The notes below the pieces were generated by a model. The model was given only the letters and a program-made list of their open reading frames with translations, ran no database searches and was not told the origin of the DNA. Shown in pieces: positions 30,826-39,544 of a stretch of DNA of 39,544 nt. Location of the stretch: contig CAYOBW010000029.1 of the NCBI GenBank assembly GCA_964402115.1, positions 1 through 39,544 of the forward strand. The letters are read 5' to 3'. The translations under genes were made by a program, and so were the position numbers. The first letter of the stretch is position 1. Every line of letters starts with the position of its first letter. This DNA is from CAYOBW01 sp964402115 (lineage in GTDB: Bacteria; Verrucomicrobiota; Kiritimatiellia; UBA8416; CAYOBW01).

Positions 30826-33441
30826 TCACCGCACCAGCAACAGTGTTCCAGGGCGCTCGACCGGCGGCAGGGTGGCGAAATGCCAGTTCAGCACGTCGTG
30901 ATTCTCGGTCGCGCCGCCGGTGCGCGCACTGAAACCCAACCAGGCATACCCGTTGCGGTCCACAGCCGCCCCGCCAGCCAGGTTCTGCAGATCCACGCCC
31001 AGGCTGTCCACGACCAGCGCGTCGTTGACGAACACATCCAAGTCACCCGGCTGGTAGTCGATGTGCACGTCGTAGCGCCCGTTGTATGGCAATCCAACGG
31101 GGTTGTAGTTGAAGCTGAGTCCCGCGGGCAACAGGTTCACGGCCGTCCGAATGGTCGTCCCCTCGCGCACGCTGAACACGGTATCGCTGAGTTCGCCCGC
31201 GTTCTGGTACGTGTCGAAACAGAAGTTCAGGGCATGGTCCGCCACGCCAGTCTCCCCCGGATTCTGGGACAAGTCCTTGTCCTGGATCACGAAGCACAAA
31301 CCGTCGGCGCCCACCCCGGCGAAGTGGCTGATCCGCCACTGGAAGTCGCACGTGAAGCCGGCCTGCACGGGCTGCCGCGCCGTCAGCCATCCCGACCCCC
31401 ACTTGCTGGCGCCGTTGTCGGTGAGGTTGAGCCACTGCTGGTAGACGCCGCCCCCGGTGTCCGTCCGGAACTTCCCGTTGCCCACGACCGTGAAGGCCGC
31501 TTCCCCGCCCCGGAAATCGCCGCCATAAGCCAACACGTCGGCGCCCAGCAGCACGCGGATGTTGTCCAGTTGTTGGATCGAGGTCGCGCCGCCCGTGCGC
31601 GCGGAGAACTGCGGCCGCAAATCGTACGGGGTCAGTCCGGCAATGAAGAGATTGCTGACGACAGTGACAGGCGAACCGCTCGCCGCCGCTCCCATGCCGA
31701 GACTGTTCTCCTGCAGCCGCACCGTCACGTCCGCGCCTCCGCGGTTGGCGCGAAACGCAACCCGTACCTGCGCATGGTGAAAACGATCCGTGGAGAAATC
31801 GAAGGCTGGCATCGCGTTCGTCAACAGCGTCCCGTAATGCACCGAGACGTGGTTGTCGTTCGGCTCGTCGGCGTTCGGGTGGACATCGAACCCGATGCCA
31901 AGACAGGGGCCGGTGGCGCTCGTCAGGTTCGGCTCTTCAGCCGGCGTGATGACGGCGCCGGCGCCTGTCAGGCCGTGGTCGACGGTTCGCAGTAACACGA
32001 GCGACAAGCCGTCGGCCTGGCCGGTGACCGGCTGGATGCGGAAGTCGAAGTCCACGAGCACGACCGGCATCGCGCCATACCGGGCTGCCGTGAGGTTGCC
32101 CGTGCGGGCGAACGCGATGCTCGCTGCTTCGCTGCCGCCGCCGTCCGTCAACTGCAGCACGTTCCCGAGCGCGTTACCGGCAACAACGGCCGGCGTGTAG
32201 CCGCCGCCGTCCACCTTCGCGATGAAAGGCGTCTGGGTGAGCCCCGTGCGGTCACAGTCACGCAGGGTCGTGACGACAACCGACGACGTCACGCCCGCGG
32301 TCGGAGGTGTTTCCAGCAGGCGCAGTTCAGCCAGTTGGGTGCTGGCATCGCCGTGGTTGCTGTCCACCTGCAAGCGGTACCAAGCGAACGCGCCGGGCGA
32401 GTCGATGAGAAAGGCGCGCCGGCAGTAGCGGTGGGCGCCCCAATCGCCATACACCTCGGTGTCGAGGTTCGTCCACAGCACGCCATCGCGACTGCCGAGC
32501 AGCCGCCAGGTGTGCGGATCACGCGCGGCGGCATCGTTGGCCGAGGCAATGGAGTAGGCCAGCATCCGATGCGGTCGCACGTCTGCCGTGCGGGCCTGCA
32601 GGTAGCCGGTGGCCGCCGTCATCAGCCACTTCGTCGTCACCAGCCGGTCGAACGCCCGGTCCGGCGTCTCGGTCGCGGCCCCCCCGACCGATGCCTCCGC
32701 GCGCAACCACCCCGCCTCGCCAAGCACCCCGCCGGAGACCGCTACGATGTTGTCCAGTCGCACCTCAGCTGCCGCATTGGTACTGGTGCGCGCCGCAAAC
32801 CACAGGCGGTCGCCCGGCTGCGGCGTGTAGCCGGAGGCAACATTCGCGAACATCTGCGTGCCATCCATCCAGAGGTTCACAGCGCCGGAGGGCTGAACCG
32901 TCGCCTCGAAGGCATGGCGATAGCCTTTCCGCAGGCCCCAGTCGCCATACGCCCGGAAGGCCTTCTCGACGCCGTTGGCGTACACGCGGAAGCCGGCATT
33001 GCTCACGACACCGCCCGTCCGCACGCTGAACGTCACACCCGTCGCGAAGTGGGATTCCTGGGCGTAGGCATCGCTTTCGGGTTGCGCCGGCAGTCGTCCG
33101 AGGGTGAGCGAAAACCCCTCGCCACGGTTTGTGGCCACATAGACTTGCGAATTCCAGAGAATCGAACAGCCCCGCACCGCCAGGCCGGGATCCAGGTCGG
33201 GCAGGGCGAACGCCGTGCGCGTCTCGGCCAGTCCCCACGCCACGAGCTGCAGCTCCTTCTGCGTGGCATCGGCCACGGCCGCGACCGTGCCCAGCGCGCT
33301 GCTGCGCAGTTCGCTGCCGTCGTTGAAGTTGGTCGTGCCCAAGGCAAAAGGCCCGAACGCCTGCTCGTAGCTGCCTGCCCAAGCCCCACCCGCCAGACCC
33401 AAGGCGGCGAGCAGGCCCATCGTCCCCCGTCGAATCGCCAT
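30826..33441 (-). CDS. Secreted lectin/discoidin multidomain protein 2
   Basis: An 871-residue exported protein, paralogous to the next gene. After a signal peptide (cleavage near WAG-SYEQAFG) come a LamG-like sandwich domain (about 25-235), a discoidin/F5-8C-like domain (about 245-380; DRAFDRLVTTKWL), an L-type-lectin-like domain (about 410-635; QADGLSLVLLR) and a second one (about 640-860; GADGLCFVI and WLGFSARTGGATENHDVLNWHF, the legume-lectin C-terminal pattern). These fold types bind carbohydrate. No catalytic motif, no membrane anchor and no PEP-CTERM motif is seen at the end (GTLLLVR). Start at ATG 33441, with GGGGGTG upstream. Confidence 0.75.
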   Translation of the reverse strand: MAIRRGTMGLLAALGLAGGAWAGSYEQAFGPFALGTTNFNDGSELRSSALGTVAAVADATQKELQLVAWGLAETRTAFALPDLDPGLAVRGCSILWNSQVYVATNRGEGFSLTLGRLPAQPESDAYAQESHFATGVTFSVRTGGVVSNAGFRVYANGVEKAFRAYGDWGLRKGYRHAFEATVQPSGAVNLWMDGTQMFANVASGYTPQPGDRLWFAARTSTNAAAEVRLDNIVAVSGGVLGEAGWLRAEASVGGAATETPDRAFDRLVTTKWLMTAATGYLQARTADVRPHRMLAYSIASANDAAARDPHTWRLLGSRDGVLWTNLDTEVYGDWGAHRYCRRAFLIDSPGAFAWYRLQVDSNHGDASTQLAELRLLETPPTAGVTSSVVVTTLRDCDRTGLTQTPFIAKVDGGGYTPAVVAGNALGNVLQLTDGGGSEAASIAFARTGNLTAARYGAMPVVLVDFDFRIQPVTGQADGLSLVLLRTVDHGLTGAGAVITPAEEPNLTSATGPCLGIGFDVHPNADEPNDNHVSVHYGTLLTNAMPAFDFSTDRFHHAQVRVAFRANRGGADVTVRLQENSLGMGAAASGSPVTVVSNLFIAGLTPYDLRPQFSARTGGATSIQQLDNIRVLLGADVLAYGGDFRGGEAAFTVVGNGKFRTDTGGGVYQQWLNLTDNGASKWGSGWLTARQPVQAGFTCDFQWRISHFAGVGADGLCFVIQDKDLSQNPGETGVADHALNFCFDTYQNAGELSDTVFSVREGTTIRTAVNLLPAGLSFNYNPVGLPYNGRYDVHIDYQPGDLDVFVNDALVVDSLGVDLQNLAGGAAVDRNGYAWLGFSARTGGATENHDVLNWHFATLPPVERPGTLLLVR

Positions 33442-33458
33442 GCGAGCACCCCCGCGCA

Positions 33459-36080
33459 CTACTTGCAGATGAACAGCGAACCCAGCGTCGCCCGCACATA
33501 CGAGGCCAGACGCAGGTTCAGGATGTCGTGGTTCTCGGTGGCCCCGCCCGTGCGCGCGCTGAACCCGATGTAGGCCTTCCCGTCCGCGTCCACGGCGCTT
33601 CCGTTGGCCAGCGTCTCAAGGTCCACGTTCACGCTGTCGAACACGAGCGTATCGTTGATGTACACATCCAGATCGCGGGGCACGTAGTCCACATGCATGG
33701 TGTAGCGCCCGGCGTACTGGCCGGCAGCGGCCGGGTTGTAGCCGAAGTCGAAACCCACGGCCTTCAGGTTGGCGGTCTTCAGCACAGTCGAGCCGTCGCG
33801 CAGTTCCATGAAGGTGTCGCTGGGCGTCGAGCCATAGGTTCTGAAGGAGAGGTTCAGCGCCTTCGTGGCGCATCCCGTCTCGCCGCCGCTTTGCAGCAGG
33901 TCGTTATTCTGCAGCGAGAAGCACAGCCCGTCGGCGCCCCCCGCGTTCATGTGGCTGATGCGCCACTGGAAATCGCACGTGAACCCGTGCTCCACAAGCT
34001 GCTTCGCGCTGAGCCAGCCGGCGCCCCACTTGCTGCCGCCGTTGTCCGTCACGTTCAGCCACTGCTGATACACGGCGCCGCCGTTATCGGTGCGGAATTT
34101 GCCATCCCCCACGAGCCCGAAGTTGGCCTCGCCGCCGCGGAAGTCCGCCGCGTAACCCCAGGCGGCGGAACCGCACAACACCTGCAGATTGTCGAACTGG
34201 GTGAGCATGGTCTCACCGCCCGTGCGTGCCGCGAGCAGGACACGGAAGTCATAGGGCAGGATGCCCGTCACCCCGTAGCTGTTGACGACCGTCGCGGGCG
34301 TGCCGCTGTTCACGCTGTTCATGCCCAGGCTGTTCTCCTGCAGTTTCACCGTCACGTCGGCGCCCGTGCGGTTCTCGCGAAAGACGATGACGATCTGGGC
34401 ATGGTGGAAGCGGGTCGTGGAAAAGTCGAACGGCGCGCTGTTCTGCGTCAGCGTGCTGCCGTAGTGCAGGGAGACGTGGTTGTTGTCGGGGTCGCCCGCG
34501 CTCAGGTAGGTGTCGAACCCGATGCCCAGGTTGGCGCCGCTCGCGCTTGTGAGATTGGGCTCCTCGGCCGGCGCCACGGACACGCCCGCCCCGCTGCTGC
34601 CGTAGTCGGCCGTGCGCAAAAGGACAAGGGAGAACCCGTCCGCCTGACCTGTCACCGGTTGGGCGCGAAAGTCGAAGTCGATGACGATCGTCGGCGTCGA
34701 GCCGTAGATCGGGTCCGTGATCCGACAGGTCCGGTCGAACGCGGCCCGGGCCGCCTGCCCCACGCCGCCATCCGTGAGTTGGAGCACGTTGCTCATGACG
34801 CCGCCGGCAACGATTCCCGGCGTATGGCTGCCGCTGTCGCGCGTTATCGTGCAGGGTGTCTGGACCAACCCGATCCGGTCGAAGTCGCGAATGGTTGAGC
34901 GGATGACCGAAGCAGCGACGCTCGCGCTCGTCGGCAGCATGAGCGGCCGGAAGTCGGCCAACTGCATGCTAACGTCGCCGTGGTTGCTGTCCACCTGCAG
35001 GCGGTACCACTTGTAGTCGCCGGGGCTGTTGACGAGGAAGGCACGCCGGATGTAACGTCCGGCGCCCCATTCGCCGTAGCTCTCCGTGTCCACGGTGTAC
35101 CAGGTCGCCGCATCCGCACTCCCTTGTACGCGCCAGGTCTTGGGATCGCGGGTTGCCGCGTCGTTGGCCGACGTGATCGTGTAGCCGACCACCCGCCGCG
35201 GCTTGCCGTCCACGGTGCGCGCCTGCAGGTAGGGTGTTTGCAGGTTCTGCGCCAGCCACTTCGTGGTCGACAACCGGTCGAAGGCCTTGTCCGGACTCTC
35301 GCTGGCGAGACTTGTCCCGGACGCCGCGTGATCCAGCCAGTACCCCTCTTCCAGCCGCGCGCCGGTGTAGGCCATGATGTTGTCGATGCGGTACTCCTCG
35401 TCTTCGCCGCCCGTGCGTGCCGTAAACGCGAACCTATCACCAACCTGCGGCGTATAGCCCGAGGCCACCTCCGTCAGGTACTGCGTGCCGTCCATCCAGA
35501 AGTTGACCTTGCCGTCGGACTTCAGTTCGACCTCGAAGCAGTGGCGCGTGCCGTCGAGATTGGGCCAGGCGCTGTAGGCCGTGTACGCGACCTGCAAGCC
35601 GTTGACATAGAGGCGGAAGCCCTGGTCGCCCGCGCCCCGGTAGGTCTTGGCGGCCACGCAGAGGCCGAGCCCGAAGCCGGTCTCGCCGCTGCCGTTGCCG
35701 GCGGGGATCTGGCCGAAGGTCAGGGCGAAGCCGTCGGCGCGGTGCGTCGTCGACGCGTAGAGCTGCGCGTTCCACTTGATCGTGAAGGCGTTGACCGCGC
35801 TGCCCGGATCGAGGTCGGGCAGCACGAACGCGCTGTAAGTGCCCGTCGTTCCGTCGGCCGTGAGCTGCAACTCCTTCTGGACGGCATCCACCAGCTTGGC
35901 TGTCGTCCCCAACTGGTTGCTGCGCAGTTCCGAACCATCGCCAAAGGCGGTGGCGTTGACCGCGAACGGCCCGAACGCCTGCTCGTAGGAGCCGGCCCGG
36001 GCCACCCCGCCTACCAACCACACCCCGCAGGTAATCGTCACCGCCGCCAGCCAAACCGACCGTACCGCTGCGTTTGTCAT
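33459..36080 (-). CDS. Secreted lectin/discoidin multidomain protein 1
   Basis: An 873-residue paralogue with the same four-domain order: signal peptide, LamG-like domain, discoidin-like domain (DKAFDRLSTTKWL), and two L-type-lectin-like domains (QADGFSLVLLR; GADGLCFSL, YIGFSARTGGATENHDILN). Similarity to the next gene runs over the full length, including the mature N terminus GSYEQAFGPFA, so this is a tandem duplication that has since diverged. Start at ATG 36080 with GGGGG upstream; longer in-frame starts would spoil the signal peptide. The stop lies 17 bases before the next start. Likely cell-surface or secreted glycan binder. Confidence 0.75.
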   Translation of the reverse strand: MTNAAVRSVWLAAVTITCGVWLVGGVARAGSYEQAFGPFAVNATAFGDGSELRSNQLGTTAKLVDAVQKELQLTADGTTGTYSAFVLPDLDPGSAVNAFTIKWNAQLYASTTHRADGFALTFGQIPAGNGSGETGFGLGLCVAAKTYRGAGDQGFRLYVNGLQVAYTAYSAWPNLDGTRHCFEVELKSDGKVNFWMDGTQYLTEVASGYTPQVGDRFAFTARTGGEDEEYRIDNIMAYTGARLEEGYWLDHAASGTSLASESPDKAFDRLSTTKWLAQNLQTPYLQARTVDGKPRRVVGYTITSANDAATRDPKTWRVQGSADAATWYTVDTESYGEWGAGRYIRRAFLVNSPGDYKWYRLQVDSNHGDVSMQLADFRPLMLPTSASVAASVIRSTIRDFDRIGLVQTPCTITRDSGSHTPGIVAGGVMSNVLQLTDGGVGQAARAAFDRTCRITDPIYGSTPTIVIDFDFRAQPVTGQADGFSLVLLRTADYGSSGAGVSVAPAEEPNLTSASGANLGIGFDTYLSAGDPDNNHVSLHYGSTLTQNSAPFDFSTTRFHHAQIVIVFRENRTGADVTVKLQENSLGMNSVNSGTPATVVNSYGVTGILPYDFRVLLAARTGGETMLTQFDNLQVLCGSAAWGYAADFRGGEANFGLVGDGKFRTDNGGAVYQQWLNVTDNGGSKWGAGWLSAKQLVEHGFTCDFQWRISHMNAGGADGLCFSLQNNDLLQSGGETGCATKALNLSFRTYGSTPSDTFMELRDGSTVLKTANLKAVGFDFGYNPAAAGQYAGRYTMHVDYVPRDLDVYINDTLVFDSVNVDLETLANGSAVDADGKAYIGFSARTGGATENHDILNLRLASYVRATLGSLFICK

Positions 36081-36105
36081 ACGAAACCCCCGTCCATGCG
36101 CGCAC

Positions 36106-36127
36106 TTCTGTCCCGCTTCTGTCCCGC
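36106..36127. repeat. Tandem 11-base repeat in the lectin leader
   Basis: TTCTGTCCCGC occurs twice without a gap, about 26 to 47 bases upstream of the lectin 1 start. One repeat per helical turn would suit a regulator binding on one face. Confidence 0.5.
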
Positions 36128-36279
36128 TCACCAACGTACACTGTTAATGCTAGCACCCCGCCACGCACACCCGCAAGAGGACGCTTGTGCTCAGCTGACA
36201 GGACGATGCCATCCAGCAGGCGCGAGCCGATTCGACCGCTGCCCGTACACCGCCATGCGTCCGCCGGGCCGAACGGCCC

Positions 36280-37077
36280 TCAGTCCACCTTGAACGAAAC
36301 GGTCAGGCTGCGGTGGCGGGAGATGAAAGTGTCGGAGAGTCCGGGGATGACGTTGACCGAGCCGCAGGCAGCCATGACCGACGCATCCATGTCGCGATTG
36401 CCCGAGGGCTTGACGAGCCGACAGGCCCCGAGGCGTCCCCCGCTGAGCAGTCGCAACTCCACCACGGCTACAGCATCGCCCACCGCGGCCTTGCCCGGCT
36501 GAGCCCAGGCTTCGTACATGTAGCGGTTGATGAGCATGCGACAGCGGTCCTCGTCGCCGGGAATCTCGGAATTGTGGTCGCCCAGTACACCGCCCAATGC
36601 CAGCCGCCGCCGCAGTTCGGCTTCCGATAGAACCGGGCCCTTCGGTTGCACCGTACCTGTCACCTTTCGCACGCGCTTGTTACTGATCTTGATCGGCGTC
36701 TTCGAGGGCGGGGTTTTCACGGTTTCCACCGGCTTCGGGGCTTCCACCTTCGGCTTGGGCTCTACTTTCGGCTTGGGCTCCGGCTTGGGTTCAGGCTTCG
36801 GCTTGGGTTCAGGCTCGGGAATATCGTCTTCCACGGGGGGTGGAGGCGGGGGAGGGGGAGGCTCGGTCTCGGCGATCTCGGGCGGCGGCGGTTCGGTTTC
36901 GGTGTGCGCCTCCTCGCCCTTGGGCGCGGCGATGAAGAACTCGATCGGAACCGCCATTTCCGCCTGCTGTTGCTTGCGCTCGCAGCCATCCTGAAAGGCG
37001 AACATGACCAGCAGCATGACCAGCACCACGTGGGCAACTGTCACGTACTTCACGACGCGCCGAAAGAGCGTTTCCAT
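36280..37077 (-). CDS. TonB-type energy transducer
   Basis: A 265-residue protein with one N-terminal membrane helix (about 11-28), a proline-rich periplasmic linker (62-125, with a run of nine prolines and alternating Lys-Pro/Glu-Pro) and a C-terminal TonB/TolA-like domain (about 175-265; YMYEAWAQPG then VAVVELRLLSGGRLGACRLVKPSGN). C219 and C238 in this domain may form a disulfide. TonB carries proton-motive energy to outer-membrane receptors. It is 3 bases after exbD. The final SLTVSFKVD and the cell-division-like length also allow a TolA-like role, but no tolB or pal is adjacent. Confidence 0.82.
   Translation of the reverse strand: METLFRRVVKYVTVAHVVLVMLLVMFAFQDGCERKQQQAEMAVPIEFFIAAPKGEEAHTETEPPPPEIAETEPPPPPPPPPVEDDIPEPEPKPKPEPKPEPKPKVEPKPKVEAPKPVETVKTPPSKTPIKISNKRVRKVTGTVQPKGPVLSEAELRRRLALGGVLGDHNSEIPGDEDRCRMLINRYMYEAWAQPGKAAVGDAVAVVELRLLSGGRLGACRLVKPSGNRDMDASVMAACGSVNVIPGLSDTFISRHRSLTVSFKVD
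36751..36820. repeat. Short tandem repeats encoding the TonB proline linker
   Basis: Roughly 12-base units around GGCTTGGG repeat several times and encode Pro-Lys-Pro-Glu on the minus strand. Such tracts can change length by slippage. Confidence 0.6.
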
Positions 37078-37080
37078 GGG

Positions 37081-37491
37081 CTACTTCCCCGGATCGGTAA
37101 CCAGGGCCATCTTCGTGATGCCGGCCGCGTGCAGCACCCGCAGCACCTTGACCACGTTACCGTAGTTCACTTTCTCGTCGCCGCGCACCATGATCGTCAG
37201 CTGCTCGGTGCCCTCCTGGGCCATGCGCTTGACTTCGCGCTCGAACATGTCGAAGGGCAGCTGGCGTTTGTCGAGATAGATGCGCCCCTCTTCATCGATG
37301 GTCACGGACCGGGACTGTTCGTTCTTCAGTTCCCTGGCCTTCCCCTTGGGCAGCTTGACTGGTATGCCCTGCTCGATCATCGGGAAAGTGATGACGAACA
37401 CGACCAACAGGAGGAAGGTCATATCCATGAGTGGAGTGAGGTTGATCTCGCTCGAGCGCTGGATCGAACTCAGGGGACTTCTGCGGCGCAT
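37081..37491 (-). CDS. exbD: Biopolymer transport protein ExbD/TolR
   Basis: A 136-residue protein with one membrane helix (about 22-40) that carries the essential aspartate D23 in EINLTPLMDMTFLLLV, followed by a periplasmic domain ending in MALVTDPGK. The conserved LPKGKA and RGDEKVNYGNVVKVL stretches fit ExbD. With ExbB it forms the proton-driven motor that energises TonB. GAGGTGG lies 6 bases before the ATG at 37491, which decides against a GTG 9 bases upstream. Confidence 0.9.
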   Translation of the reverse strand: MRRRSPLSSIQRSSEINLTPLMDMTFLLLVVFVITFPMIEQGIPVKLPKGKARELKNEQSRSVTIDEEGRIYLDKRQLPFDMFEREVKRMAQEGTEQLTIMVRGDEKVNYGNVVKVLRVLHAAGITKMALVTDPGK

Positions 37492-37508
37492 GGCGGCCAC
37501 CTCAAAGG

Positions 37509-38312
37509 CTATAGCGGCAACTGCACATTGGGCAAACGGTCGCGCGCCACGCTGTGACTGCCGTCCGGCGCGCCGGCCGCGGGCGCCGCAGGCAGGCTGT
37601 GAGCGCGCTCGAGATCTGTCATGAACTCCTCGATGAAATTCTCCATGGCGACGGTCAGCGCGCGAATCTTGCTGCTCAGGAAATTGTAGCCGATCGAGGA
37701 TGGCAAGGCCACGATCAGGCCCACCACGGTCGTCAGCAGCGCACCGGAAATGCCGGGGGCGACCTCCTTGAGCACCACCATGCCGGAGACGGCCATGGCG
37801 CCGAACGCATTCATGACGCCAATCACGGTGCCGAGGAGGCCGAGAAACGGCGCGGCCGTCGTGGAGGTGGCCAGGGCGCCCATGCTGGAGTCGAGCACCA
37901 AGGCCTGGTCGGCCGCTGTCCGTTCGATCAGCGCGCGCACGGTGCGCACCTGCACATCGGTCAGGCGGGCCGCCGTCTCGACCCGCGCCGCGAGGAAGCC
38001 CTCAGCGCCATCGGAGGAGAGCATCTCGACGGCGGAAGCGCAAGCGGCCTGGTACATGGCGTCCACGGGATTCGGGGGCAATTGGCGTCGGCGCAGGAAG
38101 AGCGCGAGCGGCTGGCTTTCGCCGTGATAGGCCCGCAGGAAGAGCCGGGCGGCCTTCGCGGCGCGTCCGAGCTGGATGAACTTCGTGATCATGATGGACC
38201 AGGCCAGCACGGACCCGCCGATCAACAGGACGACAATGGTCTGCCCGCAGAGGTCGGACAGCCAGAATGCGTCCACCATGCCGGCCAATGGAAGCTGAGG
38301 AAACGTCAACAT
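37509..38312 (-). CDS. exbB: MotA/TolQ/ExbB proton channel family protein
   Basis: A 267-residue inner-membrane protein with three helices at about 22-42, 151-176 and 187-208. The signature LATSTTAAPFLGLLGTVIGVMNAF and the later GISGALLTTVVGLIVALP are characteristic of ExbB/TolQ. It forms the pentameric stator around ExbD. Start at ATG 38312 with AGGG upstream; the longer frame to 38468 has no homologous character. It opens the exbB-exbD-tonB operon; the gap to exbD is 17 bases. Confidence 0.9.
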   Translation of the reverse strand: MLTFPQLPLAGMVDAFWLSDLCGQTIVVLLIGGSVLAWSIMITKFIQLGRAAKAARLFLRAYHGESQPLALFLRRRQLPPNPVDAMYQAACASAVEMLSSDGAEGFLAARVETAARLTDVQVRTVRALIERTAADQALVLDSSMGALATSTTAAPFLGLLGTVIGVMNAFGAMAVSGMVVLKEVAPGISGALLTTVVGLIVALPSSIGYNFLSSKIRALTVAMENFIEEFMTDLERAHSLPAAPAAGAPDGSHSVARDRLPNVQLPL

Positions 38313-38442
38313 ATGTTTACCCTGCCGCGTTACTTGCCAGTGAAAGCGCGCCGCGACACCTGGGCTGAGTCGCAACAGCAGGAAGATAGAACCACGCGAA
38401 CGGCGAAGCAAGGAGGGAATGGCAAGGACGCAGCGGCGTTGG

Positions 38443-39351
38443 CTATGCCCGCGTGGTGGCCCGCACACGTTTGGTCAGATCGTCGAGTTCCTCCAGCTTC
38501 TCGAAACCCACGACGATGGTATCGACGCAACCCAGCCGCAGGACGAACTGCAGGGACTGGTTGATCTTGTCGGAGTCGTTCCGGAACTCGCCTTCGCCGA
38601 GGATCTTCATACCCACCACGCCCTTTCCGGCGGCGTGCAGTTCCTGCAGAACCGGCACGACCTGGTCAGCAGGGCCATCCATCTTGACACCGAATGGATT
38701 GATGCGCGCATGCACGGAGTCCACCCATGGCTCCTTCGCGGCGGCACGCAGCGCCGGCAGCGAGTGGCAGGAGACACCGTGCGCGCGAATCAAGCCCTTG
38801 CGCTTGAGGCCCGCCAGTCGCCCCATCTGGTCCGCCATCTTCGTTGGCCAGTCGGACTCGGTCATGCAGTGCAGCAGCACGAGGTCGAGATAGGGTGTTT
38901 TGAGTTCACGCAGGAAGCGCTCGACAACGACCTCTGCCGCGGGGCGCTCGGGCTCCGGCAGGCCGCCCTTGAGCACCCACATCTTCGAAACGATTGCGTA
39001 GTCCTCGCGCGGCACACCATCCAACGCCGGCAGCAGGTAGGGATGCGTGCCGTAGAGATCGGCCATGTCGAAGAGCCGCACGCCGCGCTCGTAGCTGCCG
39101 CGCAGCAGAGCCTGCAGCTTATCCTTGCCCATGCGCGTGTGGTTGGACTGGCGGTTCCCGCCCTTCACGCCGGTGCCGATGCCGACACGTGAAACCTGTA
39201 TGCCCGTCTTCCCCAGCGGCACCCGCTCGAACGGATCGAAAGTCGCCGCTGCTTCTGCTTCAGCCCCCCGCGCACGCAACGGAACGCCCACCAGCGCGCA
39301 ACCCACTCCCGCCAACCCTCCACCCAGAAAAGACCGCCGCTTGATCTGCAT
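38443..39351 (-). CDS. Tat-exported aldo/keto reductase
   Basis: A 302-residue protein. The N terminus KRRSFLGGG followed by a hydrophobic stretch is a twin-arginine signal. The catalytic tetrad of the aldo/keto reductase fold is visible: D95 and Y100 in FDMADLYG, K123 in VSKMW and H161 in VLLHCM. The TIM barrel continues to VGFEKLEELD near the end. It would reduce or oxidise an aldehyde or sugar carbonyl with NADP, outside or at the membrane after folding. GGAGG lies 5 bases before the ATG at 39351, and a TATACT-like -10 lies at 39399-39404. It is not clearly in an operon with exbB (130-base gap). Confidence 0.87.
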   Translation of the reverse strand: MQIKRRSFLGGGLAGVGCALVGVPLRARGAEAEAAATFDPFERVPLGKTGIQVSRVGIGTGVKGGNRQSNHTRMGKDKLQALLRGSYERGVRLFDMADLYGTHPYLLPALDGVPREDYAIVSKMWVLKGGLPEPERPAAEVVVERFLRELKTPYLDLVLLHCMTESDWPTKMADQMGRLAGLKRKGLIRAHGVSCHSLPALRAAAKEPWVDSVHARINPFGVKMDGPADQVVPVLQELHAAGKGVVGMKILGEGEFRNDSDKINQSLQFVLRLGCVDTIVVGFEKLEELDDLTKRVRATTRA

Positions 39352-39482
39352 GAGTACCTCCGCACGTAATGCCCAGAGCCTACGCCCCCGTTTCCGCCAG
39401 TATATACACGCAAGAGAGGAAACAGGGAAGAGGAGAGTCGGCGCACGTTGCACCCGTACCGTCACAGCTTCTCGGTGACACA

Positions 39483-39544
39483 GGGGGCTTACCTTGCACC
39501 TAACGGCCGGGACGGCCGTCTCCATCGCGTGGGCAGGCGACGAG
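39483..39544. repeat. Hairpin repeat element, copy 2 (cut by the right edge)
   Basis: Bases 39483-39544 match 1353-1415 with four substitutions and one missing G. It includes the outer GGGGGCTTAC part, the left arm (TAACGGCCGG at 39501) and the loop start GCGTGGGCAGGCGACGAG. The right arm lies beyond the window. The copies are in the same orientation, 38 kb apart. Confidence 0.75.

Noticed and set aside
36751..36820. CRISPR-like short repeats
   Set aside because: The units are contiguous, in frame and encode the TonB proline linker; there are no spacers.

Overview
The window is GC-rich, densely coded bacterial chromosome with no rRNA, tRNA, CRISPR array or recognisable transposase. Several features suggest the PVC group (Kiritimatiellota, Lentisphaerota or Verrucomicrobiota-like): two large secreted proteins related to the hydrazine synthase alpha subunit (HzsA-related), one with CxxCH haem motifs and HEAT/discoidin domains, Tat-exported Gfo/Idh/MocA and aldo/keto reductases, a secreted TIM-barrel isomerase-like protein, and giant lectin/discoidin proteins. 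This placement is inference; no rRNA or marker gene is present to test it.

Layout. 1-1231 (minus): a truncated ArsP_1-type permease preceded by an ArsR-type repressor with a palindromic operator. 1353-1443: an imperfect-hairpin repeat; a second copy runs off the right edge at 39483-39544. 1509-6960: a promoter, then iorA-iorB-paaK-ACT-paaK2, closed by a strong bidirectional terminator. 6974-8386 (minus): a beta-barrel outer-membrane porin, divergent from 8660-14622, a complete branched-chain-type ABC importer (livK, livH, livM, livG, livF) with a degenerate PaaK-like protein translationally coupled to its end. 14627-15439 (minus): an amidohydrolase. 15638-18619: HzsA-related protein 1. 19064-23738: MFS importer, UroD-like protein, Tat Gfo/Idh oxidoreductase and secreted TIM-barrel protein. 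23816-27481: HzsA-related protein 2. 27626-29233 (minus): nadB. 29404-29622: a small conserved-looking ORF. 29643-36080 (minus): an EF-hand esterase and two tandem lectin/discoidin paralogues. 36280-38312 (minus): exbB-exbD-tonB. 38443-39351 (minus): a Tat aldo/keto reductase.

How the parts may work together. The left half reads as one module for aromatic or aryl acids: entry through a porin and the Liv importer, activation by AMP-forming CoA ligases, and interconversion of acyl-CoA and 2-oxoacid by indolepyruvate:ferredoxin oxidoreductase, with an ACT protein as probable amino-acid sensor. Flux could run towards degradation of aromatic amino acids or towards their synthesis from arylacetates; the sequence does not decide. 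The middle reads as carbohydrate uptake and oxidation, much of it outside the cytoplasm, flanked by two multidomain haem or haem-like proteins. The right part is a cell-envelope and glycan-binding block with its own TonB energisation genes.

Most notable: the two HzsA-related proteins, the PaaK paralogue that has lost every catalytic motif yet stays intact and coupled to the transporter, an IorA that lacks its usual ferredoxin domain, two promoters sharing TTGGCA-17-TATAAA (one predicting a leaderless mRNA), and the terminally repeated hairpin element.
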